Part shown: positions 1 to 9,629 of the stretch, piece by piece | Position numbering within the stretch: the stretch's first letter is position 1 | How the letters are laid out: every line of letters starts with the position of its first letter | NCBI GenBank assembly: GCA_963742035.1 | Contig: CAVUKH010000013.1 | Span: forward strand, 62,001 to 126,000 | Length of the DNA stretch: 64,000 nt | Direction of reading: 5' to 3' | DNA from: Bog-473 sp963742035 | Lineage (GTDB): Bacteria; Actinomycetota; Acidimicrobiia; Acidimicrobiales; RAAP-2 | Notes under the pieces: model-generated | The model's input: only the letters and a program-made list of their open reading frames with translations | Database searches by the model: none | What the model was told of the DNA's origin: nothing | Position numbers and translations under genes: made by a program

Positions 1-1887
1 CCGCGTCGCCGTCCCCTTTCGCCAGTCCCACGCCACGAATTCGGCCGGTCCCTGGCTTGCGCGACCCGGCTGGGTGCCGGCCGTGCCTTCAGGCCGGAAC
101 AAGGACCTGAGCCGGATGTCGCCGGAGACCGGCTCGTCTCCGGGGTTGGCGTGCATGACGACGACGTAGGTCCAGCGGCCGGCGGGATGCTCAGACGTGC
201 ACTCCGCCACCAACGGGGTCGGATTGAAGGCGGGGCCGGACAGAAGAGACTCGTCGGTCGCCGCGATGGCGGTATGGGGCTTGATCAGAAGCCCGTCGGC
301 GCGGCATGTCCGCAGCGCTAGTGCGGGATCGATGCGCCCCACCCTGTCGCCGAGTCCGACTGGCCCCGTGGAGAGCGCGGACAGGAGGGCTTCGGGCTCG
401 CCGTTCTGCCCGGCCACCTCGGGATCGGCGCGGAAGACGTCTTTGAACGGCATGAGGTCAAGGCTGCGAGCCAGAGCGTTGGTCGTGCAGAACCACGCCC
501 ACAGCTGGCCCGCGGACGCGATGTAGCCGTGGTCGCCCGAGGTGCGCACCGACGTGACCTGCGTGAGCATCGTCGTCTGGGCGAAGTCGGCCGGTGTGCC
601 CATACACCACTGCAGGGTGATGCCCCGCTCGCGGGCGGCGGTGTCGATGCCCTCTTGCCAGTCCCTTGCTCGGCCCGGCTCGGCTCGCATCTGACGCACA
701 CCGAAGAAGATCTCGACGAGCCAGTCGTGCTCAAGCGTCTCGACCCCCCAGGCGAGGCACTGGTCCAGCCACCGCACATAGGTCTGAGGGGTAGCCGGAG
801 CGGCGTAGTCGCCGTCGGTCCAGGTGGGGGTCTCGGAAGCGATCGGGGCATGTGCTGAAAGATGTCGAGTGTGGGCGACGAGCGGGAGGCCTTCGAGGCG
901 CTCGCGCAATGCAGCGATACCGTCGGGGAGCACATCGGGCCGCTCTTCCCACGCCATCAGCGCGGTCGGTGGCACCACCCACTCCTCAATGTCGAATGGT
1001 CGCAGCTCGACGTGCGGGTAGAACCACGAGTCGAGCTGTACGGCACCGATCGGCACCCCGTTCTTCTGCAGGTCTTCGACGGCGGCGACGATCGACCCGG
1101 CGACGTCGTGTCCGGGCTCCGTCTTGTACCAGTAAGCCGAGCCGTTGTCGGTCCAATACGAAGGGCGCGAACCGACCGCGTCCGGCCAGCGACCCGGGCG
1201 CACGGTACGTGCTGCATCGAGCAGCATCCGACCCCACGCGTCGAGCGCCGCGCGCGGACCCTCAGCCGCCAGTAGCGCGAGGTCCGAAGTGAAGCCCTTT
1301 GGCACGGCTTCCAGGTCGCCGTGCCAGCCGCAGCGCAACGTCCCGCCGTTCAGGCCGATGGTCTGCTCGTGAAAGGCGTTGAGGGGAGCGACGAGAAGCG
1401 TCCTGCCGTCGCTGCTGGTGAGGAGCAAAGGCCAGCCGGTCGGCGGTCGGTGGGGGAGGAGGAACCAGCCGTCGAGTGCATGGCCCGCATTGCTTGGAAG
1501 CGCGAACTCGCAGTGCTGGAAGACGAGGGCTCGCAGGCCCTCGGGTGTGTCGTCTTCGGCCCGCTCGGCCGGCGTGAAGGTTGGCCATGCGACCGATGGT
1601 CGGTCGAAGGCTCCGGTTGCGATGTCGGTGAGGTCGGTTTTCGCCTCGGAGCGGAAGACGAGCAGCGGGCGGTCCGTGTACGCCCGGATTGAGCAACGCA
1701 CGTCGTCGTCGACGACAGTGACCGACGTGGCGGTGCCCAGCTCGTCGGTCGACGTGGCGGGCTCGGCGATGCGCGGAGGGAGCGAGGGCCGCCCTGGTCC
1801 GAGCCAATCGTCTCCGCGGAGTCCGATCCTCACGGTGCCGTCGGGCGCCACCGCCACACTCAGTCCGTCTCCCGCTGTCAGCTGCAT
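1..1887 (-). CDS. Glycosidase-like protein (clan GH-D / GH36-like?), 3' end beyond the left edge
   Basis: An open frame of 629 codons runs from an ATG at 1887 to base 1 without a stop, so the C-terminus is missing. Residues about 1-200 look like a beta-rich N-terminal domain. From about residue 243 there are aromatic and acidic motifs (YWTDNGSAYWY, then QLDSWFYPH near residue 281 and LEHDWLVEIFF further on) that resemble the TIM-barrel strands of alpha-galactosidase/raffinose-synthase-type glycosidases. I see no signal peptide. The family assignment is by motif resemblance only, and the catalytic residues cannot be fixed. Several antisense frames over this gene are its shadows. Confidence 0.6.
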   Translation of the reverse strand, partial: MQLTAGDGLSVAVAPDGTVRIGLRGDDWLGPGRPSLPPRIAEPATSTDELGTATSVTVVDDDVRCSIRAYTDRPLLVFRSEAKTDLTDIATGAFDRPSVAWPTFTPAERAEDDTPEGLRALVFQHCEFALPSNAGHALDGWFLLPHRPPTGWPLLLTSSDGRTLLVAPLNAFHEQTIGLNGGTLRCGWHGDLEAVPKGFTSDLALLAAEGPRAALDAWGRMLLDAARTVRPGRWPDAVGSRPSYWTDNGSAYWYKTEPGHDVAGSIVAAVEDLQKNGVPIGAVQLDSWFYPHVELRPFDIEEWVVPPTALMAWEERPDVLPDGIAALRERLEGLPLVAHTRHLSAHAPIASETPTWTDGDYAAPATPQTYVRWLDQCLAWGVETLEHDWLVEIFFGVRQMRAEPGRARDWQEGIDTAARERGITLQWCMGTPADFAQTTMLTQVTSVRTSGDHGYIASAGQLWAWFCTTNALARSLDLMPFKDVFRADPEVAGQNGEPEALLSALSTGPVGLGDRVGRIDPALALRTCRADGLLIKPHTAIAATDESLLSGPAFNPTPLVAECTSEHPAGRWTYVVVMHANPGDEPVSGDIRLRSLFRPEGTAGTQPGRASQGPAEFVAWDWRKGTATR

Positions 1888-2090
1888 GAACGAAGTCTGC
1901 CAAATGGAGCCTGCGTTGGTCTGAGGTCGCCAACGCAGGTCCGTTCACCTCGGTACCAGGTGCGCCGGTGGGCGTTACTCGGATGTCGCGGTGCGAGGAG
2001 CGTCCGATGGGCTGGAGGGACGCGGTGAGGATTCGGCACTTCTAGGTGCGCCGAGCGTCCACGGCGGAGATGCTCGGTGCGACACGCAAC

Positions 2091-4259
2091 CTACGGGGAA
2101 CTGGCGATCCCGATGATGGGTGCGCTGAGCGGGACGCCCCCCATGGAACCGTCGAACTCTGCGTCGCCGAAGGCAAAGACGCCGCCGTCAGATGCCACCA
2201 GCCTGTACCCGGCGTCGCTCGGCGTTGTGGCCATCCCCTCGACCGGACTGTTCAGTATCCGGCCCCCCATGGAACCGAAAAGCTGAGCGTCGCCTTGCGC
2301 AAAGACGCCACCGTCCGATGCGACCTCCCAATACCCAGCACCGCTGTCGAGGGGCGCCATCCCGACGATGGGAGCGGCCAAGCGAAGGCTCCCGGCGGAA
2401 CCGACGAAGGGAGCGTCGAAGGCGAAGATCCCCCCGTCGCTCGCCACCTCCCAGTAGCCGCCCGTTGACGGACTGGAGGCAATCCCGACGATCGGCCTGT
2501 TGAGCGAAGCGCCGCCCATGGAGCCGTAGAAGTGCGCGTCACCGAAGGCGAACACGCCGCCATCTCTGGCCACGAGCCAATACCCCTCGCCGTCCTGGGT
2601 CGAGGCGATCCCGACAATCGGTGCGTTCAGGTGGATGCCCCCCGTCGACCCGTAGAAGTGCGCGTCACCGAAGGCGAACACCCCGCCGTCTTTGGCCACG
2701 AGCCAATACCCCTCGCCGTCCTGGGTCGAGGCGATCCCGACAATCGGTGCGTTCAGGTGCATGCCGCCCGTCGACCCGTTGAAGTGCGCTGTTCCGAACG
2801 AGAAGATGCCGCCATCGGATCCCACCTCCCAGTACCCCTGCGTCGCCTGATTGGCGACGGCAAGGCTCCGTGCCGACGACACCGAGCTCTGGTAGTTCCC
2901 GTCACCGAGGTAGTTGGCCGTCAGTGCATATTTGCCCGGAAGAAGTTGCGTGTCGCTCAGCGCCGGACAAGATCCCGATGCTGTGTTCGAAGTCGCCGGT
3001 CCGAGGGCAATGGTGCAGACGGTGTCGCCTCCGTTCTGCACCGCCACGGAGCCGGTCGGTGAACCGGTTGTTCCCGATGTCACGACCGCCGAGATTGTGA
3101 CGGAGCTCTCGTCGCCGTAGGAGGTGGACGCGGGCGAAATGTTGAGGGCGACCGAACTCGTCGCCGGAAAGACCGACAGCGGGACTGTTGTCGAAGACGG
3201 CAGGAAGTTGGCGTCACCGGGGTAGCTCGCCGTCACGGTATAGGGGGTCAGTGACGCTGGCAGAGCGGTGGCGGAGTCGATGAAGCAGGGGTTGCCGCCT
3301 CCGTTGCCGGCCGAACAGCTTCCGGGAGCGACGAGGCTCACACCGTTGGCGGTGACGGAGACCGAACCCGTGGCGTTGCCGTTGTTGGTGTTGCCGCCCA
3401 CGCCCACAATGAAGAAGTTGCCGCTCTCGGCGCCGTAGAGGGCGTAGCCCGGAACGGGGAACACCTGCATCTGCGTGGTCACCTGATCGATCGTGAGGAC
3501 TTGGGGTGCAGATGAGGACCCGGTGTAGTTGTTGTCTCCCCCGTACACGGCCGTGATCATGTACGGCCCAGCGGTCAAGGTGGTGTCGTTGATATAGCAG
3601 TTCCCGTTCGACGGATTTCCGTTCCCTCCGTTGACGAAGGCCGTGCACATGTAGGTGTTCGGTCCCGGCGTGCCGTCGTACAGATTGACCTGACCCGAAG
3701 GTGACTGGTTGGCGCCTCCCGGCACGGGGGTGACCGTCACGTTGAAAGAGAGCTGCGACTCGTTGCCATAGGTGATCGAGGTTCCCGGCGTCGGGGACGT
3801 GATGGTCGTAGTCGTGTCGCCCTGGTCGACCGTCTGAGTGGGCAGCGACGCTACGTTCGGGAAATAGTTCGAGTCACCGTTGAAAAATGCCTGAATGGTG
3901 TGGTTGCCAATCTGCAGAGAGTTCGTAGGTTCATCACACGTCGCCGTGTAGGTTCCCGGCCCGATGTTCATCAACATCTGCGAGTTGCAGTTGACGATGT
4001 CGTTCCCGTTGTCCTGGAACTCCATCCCATCGCCGGGGTCGAGGCTGCCCAAGTCGAAGGTCGTCAATGTGGCTGTGTAGGTGACGTCCTGGCCGAACAG
4101 GGACGGGTTGACCGATGAGTCCAGCGAGATCGATACCGGCAGCGTTGCCGCAGAAGCAGCAGGAGACCAGGCGAGAGCCGCCAAAGGGACACAGACGGCG
4201 CCGCCGAGAGCGAACAATCGCCGTATTCGCCGTATTCGTCGCTTCCGGCCACCAGACAT
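2091..4259 (-). CDS. Secreted Ig-like / 42-residue-repeat surface protein
   Basis: This is a 722-residue exported protein. Residues 1-38 form a signal peptide (an Arg/Lys-rich start, a hydrophobic core, cleavage near ASAA). Residues about 40-470 hold four bacterial Ig-like domains of the Big_3 type, with recurring GxxxxVTYTAT and Y.GDxNY motifs. Residues about 470-722 hold six tandem units of about 42 residues with the pattern GYW.VASDGGVFAFGDA, GS.GG, LN.PIVGIA. This repeat is common in large actinobacterial surface proteins and probably forms a beta-propeller-like or solenoid fold; its ligand is unknown. Units 2 and 3 are almost identical at the DNA level. A second protein with the same repeat ends at the right edge of the window. 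Confidence 0.85.
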   Translation of the reverse strand: MSGGRKRRIRRIRRLFALGGAVCVPLAALAWSPAASAATLPVSISLDSSVNPSLFGQDVTYTATLTTFDLGSLDPGDGMEFQDNGNDIVNCNSQMLMNIGPGTYTATCDEPTNSLQIGNHTIQAFFNGDSNYFPNVASLPTQTVDQGDTTTTITSPTPGTSITYGNESQLSFNVTVTPVPGGANQSPSGQVNLYDGTPGPNTYMCTAFVNGGNGNPSNGNCYINDTTLTAGPYMITAVYGGDNNYTGSSSAPQVLTIDQVTTQMQVFPVPGYALYGAESGNFFIVGVGGNTNNGNATGSVSVTANGVSLVAPGSCSAGNGGGNPCFIDSATALPASLTPYTVTASYPGDANFLPSSTTVPLSVFPATSSVALNISPASTSYGDESSVTISAVVTSGTTGSPTGSVAVQNGGDTVCTIALGPATSNTASGSCPALSDTQLLPGKYALTANYLGDGNYQSSVSSARSLAVANQATQGYWEVGSDGGIFSFGTAHFNGSTGGMHLNAPIVGIASTQDGEGYWLVAKDGGVFAFGDAHFYGSTGGIHLNAPIVGIASTQDGEGYWLVARDGGVFAFGDAHFYGSMGGASLNRPIVGIASSPSTGGYWEVASDGGIFAFDAPFVGSAGSLRLAAPIVGMAPLDSGAGYWEVASDGGVFAQGDAQLFGSMGGRILNSPVEGMATTPSDAGYRLVASDGGVFAFGDAEFDGSMGGVPLSAPIIGIASSP

Positions 4260-4646
4260 TGCGCACGTCCTCGCTGATTACCTGAATGTCGTCTGCCGAT
4301 CGTCGAGATTTCAGGCCAGTCTCTCGATTTGGTGGATCAACCCACTCGGAGCCGGACGTCAGGCACGATTGCGCGCGACACTGGCCCTTCGATTGTCGGT
4401 CCGTTGGGTTCGCTTGCTGAGCAAAATGTGCGCAGACGTTGTCGTGCCGGTGAGAGAGAACGCGACCCTGATCACGGCAACATCCCACAACATCCCTGAT
4501 CAACGGCCTGAATTCGCCTTTGGGGTGGCGGGAGCCCCACGCACTGACGGCGAATGCAGTGCAGCCGACTTTGCCCGCCCTGAACTGGGAAAACGAAGGG
4601 TCCAACACGCGCTGCACCTGCAGTCGACCGCCGCAGGGCGTTTTGG
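4260..4646. other. Intergenic stretch, no gene recognised
   Basis: This 387-bp gap separates the repeat-protein start from the end of the ABC permease. Only shadow frames cross it. Near 4478-4500 a short AACATCCC word occurs twice. I see no RNA gene or clear terminator. Confidence 0.5.
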
Positions 4647-5495
4647 TCAGGCGAGGCCTCGGGCCTCTTCGACCCGGTGCTTCCAGCCGATGGCCAATCC
4701 AAGGACCGCGACATAGGCGGCCAGGATCAGCCAATTGCTGAGGGCCAGGGTCTGACCGTCGAGAAAAGCCAGGGCGAGTGCGACTTGGTGGTAATTCGGC
4801 ATGAGATGTGCGATGAACTGGAGCGAGCCCGGCATTTCGTCGACCGGGTTGAACAGGCCCCCGAAGTAACCGAGGATGAACATGAGCCCGGTGACGACGG
4901 GAAACGCAGCCTCGGGCGTCACGAGAAAGCCGATGAAGACACCCAGCACAGCGAAGGGGAGAGAAGTAACCCACAGCAGAACGGTGAGTCCGATCCATGT
5001 CGTGGCAGACAGTCGGACGTCGCCGAAGCCGGCACCCACCGCTTCCACCAAGATGATCACCGGAAGTACCACCAGCATGCTGGCAATGACCTTGGTCGCG
5101 ACGTAGGACCATGCCGGCATCGGTGTGACCCGCAGCTGGCGGGCCCATCCGGAGGCTCGTTCCATTGAGAGGCGGGTACCACCTGCGTTGAGCGCGGCCA
5201 CCAGCGCCCCGAAGGAGCACATCGAGACCATGAGGTAGACGCGCCACGGCACCGTGCCATCGACCACCTTGCCTGCGGTGTGGTCGCCGAGGAAGAGGAT
5301 GTAGAAGATCACCGGGAAGCCGACGGTGATGGCCAGAAACTTCCAGCTCCGGAGCAGACGCCCCACCTCGAATTGGCAGAATGCCAGGAATGGCGTCAGG
5401 CGGCTCGGCCAGCCGCCGCGTGGTGGGGGGTCGACTGGACCCCGCACCGTCCGATGATCCGACAGGTCCGGCGGAACGACCGAAAGGTTGGTCAC
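4647..5495 (-). CDS. ABC-2 type transporter permease
   Basis: A 282-residue membrane protein with about six hydrophobic segments, beginning near residue 50 after a polar N-terminus. The last ones fall around WLILAAYVAVLGLAIGW. Length and layout fit the ABC-2 permease family (DrrB-like), which pairs with a separate ATPase to export drugs, lipids or other hydrophobic compounds. The GTG start overlaps the stop codon of the ATPase gene (GTGA), so the two genes are translationally coupled. The substrate cannot be told from sequence. Confidence 0.88.
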   Translation of the reverse strand: MTNLSVVPPDLSDHRTVRGPVDPPPRGGWPSRLTPFLAFCQFEVGRLLRSWKFLAITVGFPVIFYILFLGDHTAGKVVDGTVPWRVYLMVSMCSFGALVAALNAGGTRLSMERASGWARQLRVTPMPAWSYVATKVIASMLVVLPVIILVEAVGAGFGDVRLSATTWIGLTVLLWVTSLPFAVLGVFIGFLVTPEAAFPVVTGLMFILGYFGGLFNPVDEMPGSLQFIAHLMPNYHQVALALAFLDGQTLALSNWLILAAYVAVLGLAIGWKHRVEEARGLA

Positions 5496-6508
5496 CTGTC
5501 GTCTCTACCCACGAAGCCGGCTGTGGTGGCTGGCGTAGGTGCCGCAACAATGGCCGCGTCAGCGACACTGCGCCCGGTCAGGGCCACGAAGGCCTGCTCG
5601 AGCCCGGCCCCGGTGATCTCGAGGTCACAGAAGGGGACGCCACGTCCGACCAGGTCACGAATAGTGGCGTCGGCATCGAGCGAGTCGATCGAGACGCCCG
5701 TACCGCAGACGTTGACTTCCGTGACGCCGTCGAGATCGGAGAGCTCCGGACGGTCCGGCCGGTCGGTGACGAAGCGGAGCCGCCGGATGGCCACGGCCGC
5801 CTTGAGGGTGGCTCCGGGGCCGTCCGCCACGACTTTGCCGTGGTGGAGCACGATCACGCGGTCGGCGATCTCGTCCGCTTCCGCCAGATGGTGGGTGGCG
5901 AAGAGCACCGTGCGGCCCTCGTTCCCGAAGTCTCGCATCATCTTCCAGAAGCCCTGGCGGGACTCCACGTCCATGGCAGAGGTCGGCTCGTCGAGGAAGA
6001 TGACCTCGGGGTCACCGGCGATTGCGATGGCGAAACGAACGCGCTGGGCCTGGCCGCCCGAGAGACGATCGGTCCGCCGGCGGAGGAGCGTACCGATGTC
6101 CGCGCGCTCGACGATCTGGTCGTACGGCGCCGGGCGACGGTACAGACGTCGGACCAGGCCGAGCGCTTGGTCGACGCGAACACCGGGCGGTAGACCGATG
6201 CCTGATCCCGACTGCAGCATCGCGCCCACTCGGCCGTCGGCGACGGCCCGGCGTGGGTCGCTGCCGAGGACCTCGATCCGGCCTTCTTGTGGTCGGAGCA
6301 GACCGAGAAGCGCTGAGATCGTGGTCGACTTGCCGGCCCCGTTCGGCCCGAGGAGCGCAAGCACCTCGCCCTGGGCCACCTCCAGGCTCAGCCGGTCAAG
6401 GGCAGTACGGGAGCCGTAGCGGTGGGTGACGTCCTGGAAGGAAAGGGCGCCTGGTCGTGGCCGCGCCAGTGAATCTGGGTCGGGCGGTGCTGCTACAAGG
6501 GAAGACAA
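5492..6508 (-). CDS. ABC transporter ATP-binding protein (drug-export type)
   Basis: A 338-residue ATPase with one nucleotide-binding domain. Walker A is GPNGAGKS at about 54-61, the signature LSGGQ at about 149-153, and Walker B VIFLDE at about 169-174, followed by an H-loop in FATHHLAE. The remaining ~100 residues resemble the C-terminal region of DrrA/CcmA-type exporter ATPases. The start is a TTG preceded by GGAGAAA, since no better start lies nearby. It sits directly upstream of and overlaps the permease gene, so the pair forms one exporter. Confidence 0.9.
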   Translation of the reverse strand: MSSLVAAPPDPDSLARPRPGALSFQDVTHRYGSRTALDRLSLEVAQGEVLALLGPNGAGKSTTISALLGLLRPQEGRIEVLGSDPRRAVADGRVGAMLQSGSGIGLPPGVRVDQALGLVRRLYRRPAPYDQIVERADIGTLLRRRTDRLSGGQAQRVRFAIAIAGDPEVIFLDEPTSAMDVESRQGFWKMMRDFGNEGRTVLFATHHLAEADEIADRVIVLHHGKVVADGPGATLKAAVAIRRLRFVTDRPDRPELSDLDGVTEVNVCGTGVSIDSLDADATIRDLVGRGVPFCDLEITGAGLEQAFVALTGRSVADAAIVAAPTPATTAGFVGRDDR

Positions 6509-7391
6509 GATTTCTCCGGCGGCTCAGGCCGCGCTCGCGCTGTGAAGTGAAGATGGTACAACCGGCGCGGCCGCGCTGGTATTCGCCAAATTGAGGATTG
6601 ATGAAGAAATGACGACTCCTGATCTGTCAGGGATAACGACGCGTCGGGAGGGTGAGCGCGGTACTGACTTCGGGGCACCTGGCCCGGGTCGATCGAAGGC
6701 ACGGACAAGTGCAGCTCGCCTGGCTCTGCCCTGGGTTGCCGTGTGGCTCCGAACCGACGTGGCTTTTGCCGATTCATCGGTTGGGAGGAGCTTCGTCATT
6801 GCTCAGTACCCCTGACCGCAAGATGAATGGCTGTCCGGGCCGGCTCCGATCGAGAATCCCATCGGATTTCACACCCCCCCTTTCCCGTCGACGCAAGCAC
6901 TCTTCGGGTTCATTGGACTGCATCGGGAGGTCCTGCCCGTAGGCCCGAAGGACCCGCACGTTAAGGACCTAAGTCCCTTTCCGCGGCCTTCCGATGCCAA
7001 CGCGTCCCCCGAAGTCCCTACGTCCTAGCGGCCTTGGGACATTGTCCCTCGAACGCAGCCATCCGATGTGATCATGCATGTGTCGAGCATCCGAACGTGA
7101 TGCCCAGGTCAGACGCGTGATCCCACCGTCGGCGACGGACACCCGGTACGTCAGACTGGGATCATGCAAGTGACTTTCGACGAGATCAATCACACGCTCA
7201 GCCACGCGTGAACCTCTGTGGTTTGCTGGCGAAGAGCGAGGCGGCCCGGCTCGAGCGAGGATCAGAAAAGGACCAATGGCCCCTGTCGGTGCCTGGTCGG
7301 TGGGGACACCCTGGGAGTGCGCAGGCCTTGTCGACGTGTTTGGCCAGCCAGAAGTGGGACGGCTCGACCCTCTGTGCCATGGGTCGGGACA
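6509..7391. other. Long gap with no convincing gene
   Basis: About 880 bp between the divergent exporter and DUF2252 genes. Open frames here (for example 6969-7604 on the minus strand) have unlikely composition and overlap the DUF2252 coding region. I recognise no domain, RNA or repeat. It presumably holds the promoters of both flanking genes. Confidence 0.45.
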
Positions 7392-8855
7392 ATGGTGTAT
7401 GGGAAGGGATGTAGAGCCAAGGTCATCAAGGCGATCGCCCATTCGAGCGTCGAAGGGCGTCGAGCCAAGGGCAAGGATGCTCGTGACCGGGCGCCGCTTC
7501 GCAGCCACTCCGGGTGGTTGCCTTCTAGAGATCGCCCTGATCCGGTGGCGCTGCTCGAGGCACAGAACCTCACCAGAGAACCGGACCTCGTGCCCGTTCG
7601 TCACGGTCGCATGATGGCTTCACCGTTTACGTTCTACCGAGGCGCGGCCAAGGTCATGGCCACAGACCTGCGAGACACCCCGACGGCGGGCCTCGACGTC
7701 CAGCTGTGCGGCGATGCACACCTGTCGAACTTCGGCGGATTCGCATCACCGGAGCGAACCCTCTTGTTCGACTTGAACGACTTCGATGAAACGCTGCCGG
7801 GACCGTTCGAGTACGACGTGAAACGCATGGCGGCGAGCTTCACCATCGCAGCGCGCAACAACGGATTTAGCGCCGCTGACACCACCGCGACGACGCTCGC
7901 CTCGGTAACGGCTTATCGCGAAGCGATGGCGGAGTTCGCCCAGATGGGCAACATGGAGGTCTGGTACGCCCGATTGACCGAGGGACAGGTCATGGACGCC
8001 ATTGCCAATCTGACGAAAGGAGCAAAGTCGAAGGAGGTCGCGTCCCAGGCCAAGAAGGGCGCTCAGCGGGCTCAGAAGACCGTGGCCAAGGCCCACTTGC
8101 GCGACAGCCTCCAGGCATTGTCGAAGCTCGCCGAGGTGGTCGACGGTCGGTACCGGATCGTGAGTCAGCCTCCCGTGGTGATCCCGTCCCGCGATCTCGA
8201 GGCTATGTACGGCTACTCCGGTGACGAGATCCAAGAGGTGATCCATCAACAGTTCCGCGCGTACCGGGCCACCCTGCAGGAGGACCGCCGCCACCTCCTG
8301 GAACGCTTCGAGTTCGTCGATATCGCCCGCAAAGTGGTGGGAGTGGGCAGTGTCGGCACGCGAGCCTTTATCGTCTTGCTCCAGGGCCGTGATCAGCAAG
8401 ACCCGCTGTTCCTCCAGATCAAAGAAGCCACGGCCTCGGTGCTCGAGGATCACCTGCCCAAGAGCAAGTTCAGAGAGCCGGGCGAGCGAGTGGTGCAGGG
8501 TCAGCGCCTCATGCAGGCGGCCAGTGACATTTACCTCGGCTGGACAAAGGGGGTCGAGGCCAATCGCCACCTGTACTGGCGCCAGCTCCGTGACATGAAA
8601 GGCACGGTCCTCGTCGAGACGATGACCCCTGTCATGCTCGGCTTCTACGCCGGGATCTGTGGCTGGACTCTGGCCCGGGCGCACGCCCGTTCGGGAGACG
8701 CAGTGACGTTGGCCGCGTACCTCGGCAGAAGCGACAAGTTCGACCGCGCGATCACCGACTTCTCCGAGCGCTACGCAGACCAGAACGAGCGCGACTATCA
8801 GGCCTTCACAGAAGCAATTCGTTCCGGACGTCTCGAAGCCGTCACGGGCGTCTGA
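7392..8855 (+). CDS. DUF2252 family protein
   Basis: A 487-residue soluble protein of the DUF2252 family, which is widespread in actinobacteria, has a kinase-like fold by family knowledge, and has no firm function. The hallmark segment is present: MMASPFTFYRGAA, then CGDAHLSNFGGF, then LFDLNDFDET and FEYDVKRMA. The Asp and His residues in these motifs would form the presumed active site. The frame is open further upstream to 7218, but that extension looks non-coding, so I chose the ATG at 7392. No strong ribosome binding site is visible and the start is uncertain. It stands alone. Confidence 0.85.
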   Translation: MVYGKGCRAKVIKAIAHSSVEGRRAKGKDARDRAPLRSHSGWLPSRDRPDPVALLEAQNLTREPDLVPVRHGRMMASPFTFYRGAAKVMATDLRDTPTAGLDVQLCGDAHLSNFGGFASPERTLLFDLNDFDETLPGPFEYDVKRMAASFTIAARNNGFSAADTTATTLASVTAYREAMAEFAQMGNMEVWYARLTEGQVMDAIANLTKGAKSKEVASQAKKGAQRAQKTVAKAHLRDSLQALSKLAEVVDGRYRIVSQPPVVIPSRDLEAMYGYSGDEIQEVIHQQFRAYRATLQEDRRHLLERFEFVDIARKVVGVGSVGTRAFIVLLQGRDQQDPLFLQIKEATASVLEDHLPKSKFREPGERVVQGQRLMQAASDIYLGWTKGVEANRHLYWRQLRDMKGTVLVETMTPVMLGFYAGICGWTLARAHARSGDAVTLAAYLGRSDKFDRAITDFSERYADQNERDYQAFTEAIRSGRLEAVTGV

Positions 8856-9224
8856 GTTTGGGAGTCAGCAAGTGGGCCAACAGTTTGCGAAGCAGGACCC
8901 GGCGAGATGGGCTGGTCCAGCTGATCTCCGTCGATCCCATCCGAGGCCGCTCAGCCTCTTCTTGTTTCCTGCCACGGCGCTCTCAACGATCGGCGGAATG
9001 AGGCTCGGCTTCGTGGCTGTAGATCAGGCTTGCGACTCGCAGACAGCCTGGCATGTGCCCTACTCGGGTGTCGGGAGCGGTGCTCGATGGCCGCTACGAC
9101 GCTCCTGACATTATGACCTTGAATCGGCTGAGGACAAGGCGTCCATTTGGATGAGGACGAGCATCGTATCTAACATGCAAGAACATGTTTAGCGAACGTC
9201 GAAGGTACACAAAAAGGAGGATAA
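8856..9224. promoter_or_regulatory. Upstream region of the SHOCT gene with an AACATG inverted repeat
   Basis: This 369-bp gap carries no gene. Near its end an inverted repeat, AACATG (9172-9177) and CATGTT (9184-9189) with 6 nt between, lies about 35 bp before the next start. An ideal AGGAGG ribosome binding site follows just upstream of 9225. The repeat could be an operator; that is inference from symmetry alone. Confidence 0.35.
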
Positions 9225-9629
9225 ATGCTGGCCGCTAGCTACCAATATCCGATTCTCGATTTCTTCCTGACGATGCTGTACTTCTTCCTCTTCATCATCT
9301 GGATCTGGCTGCTGATCATGGTGTTCATGGACGTCTTCCGCAGCCACGACATGGGCGGTTGGGCCAAGGCCCTGTGGGTGATCTTCATCATCATCCTGCC
9401 CTTCCTCGGGGTCTTCGTGTACCTCATCGCCCGGGGCGGCAAGATGCACGAGCGGGCCGCCCAGCAGGCCGCGCAACAGCAGCAGGCCTTCGACCAGTAC
9501 GTCAAGCAGACCGCCGGGACGCCCGGGGCCAGCACGGCCGACCAGCTCTCGAAGCTGGCCGACCTCAAGTCGCAGGGCGTCCTCACCGACGCCGAGTTCG
9601 ACGCCCAGAAGGCCAAGATCCTGGCTTAG
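9225..9629 (+). CDS. Small PLDc_N / SHOCT membrane protein
   Basis: A 134-residue protein with two transmembrane helices (about residues 9-33 and 47-66) matching the PLDc_N module, seen in VFMDVFRSHDMGGWAKALW. A Gln/Ala-rich cytoplasmic linker follows. The last ~30 residues form a SHOCT motif (LSKLADLKSQGVLTDAEFDA), a short helical hairpin thought to mediate oligomerisation. The function is unknown; such proteins are often stress-related. An excellent AGGAGG ribosome binding site supports the start. Confidence 0.88.
   Translation: MLAASYQYPILDFFLTMLYFFLFIIWIWLLIMVFMDVFRSHDMGGWAKALWVIFIIILPFLGVFVYLIARGGKMHERAAQQAAQQQQAFDQYVKQTAGTPGASTADQLSKLADLKSQGVLTDAEFDAQKAKILA

Noticed and set aside
3934..5568. 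544-residue minus-strand frame
   Set aside because: Overlaps the ABC permease and the repeat protein out of frame; no domain; shadow composition.
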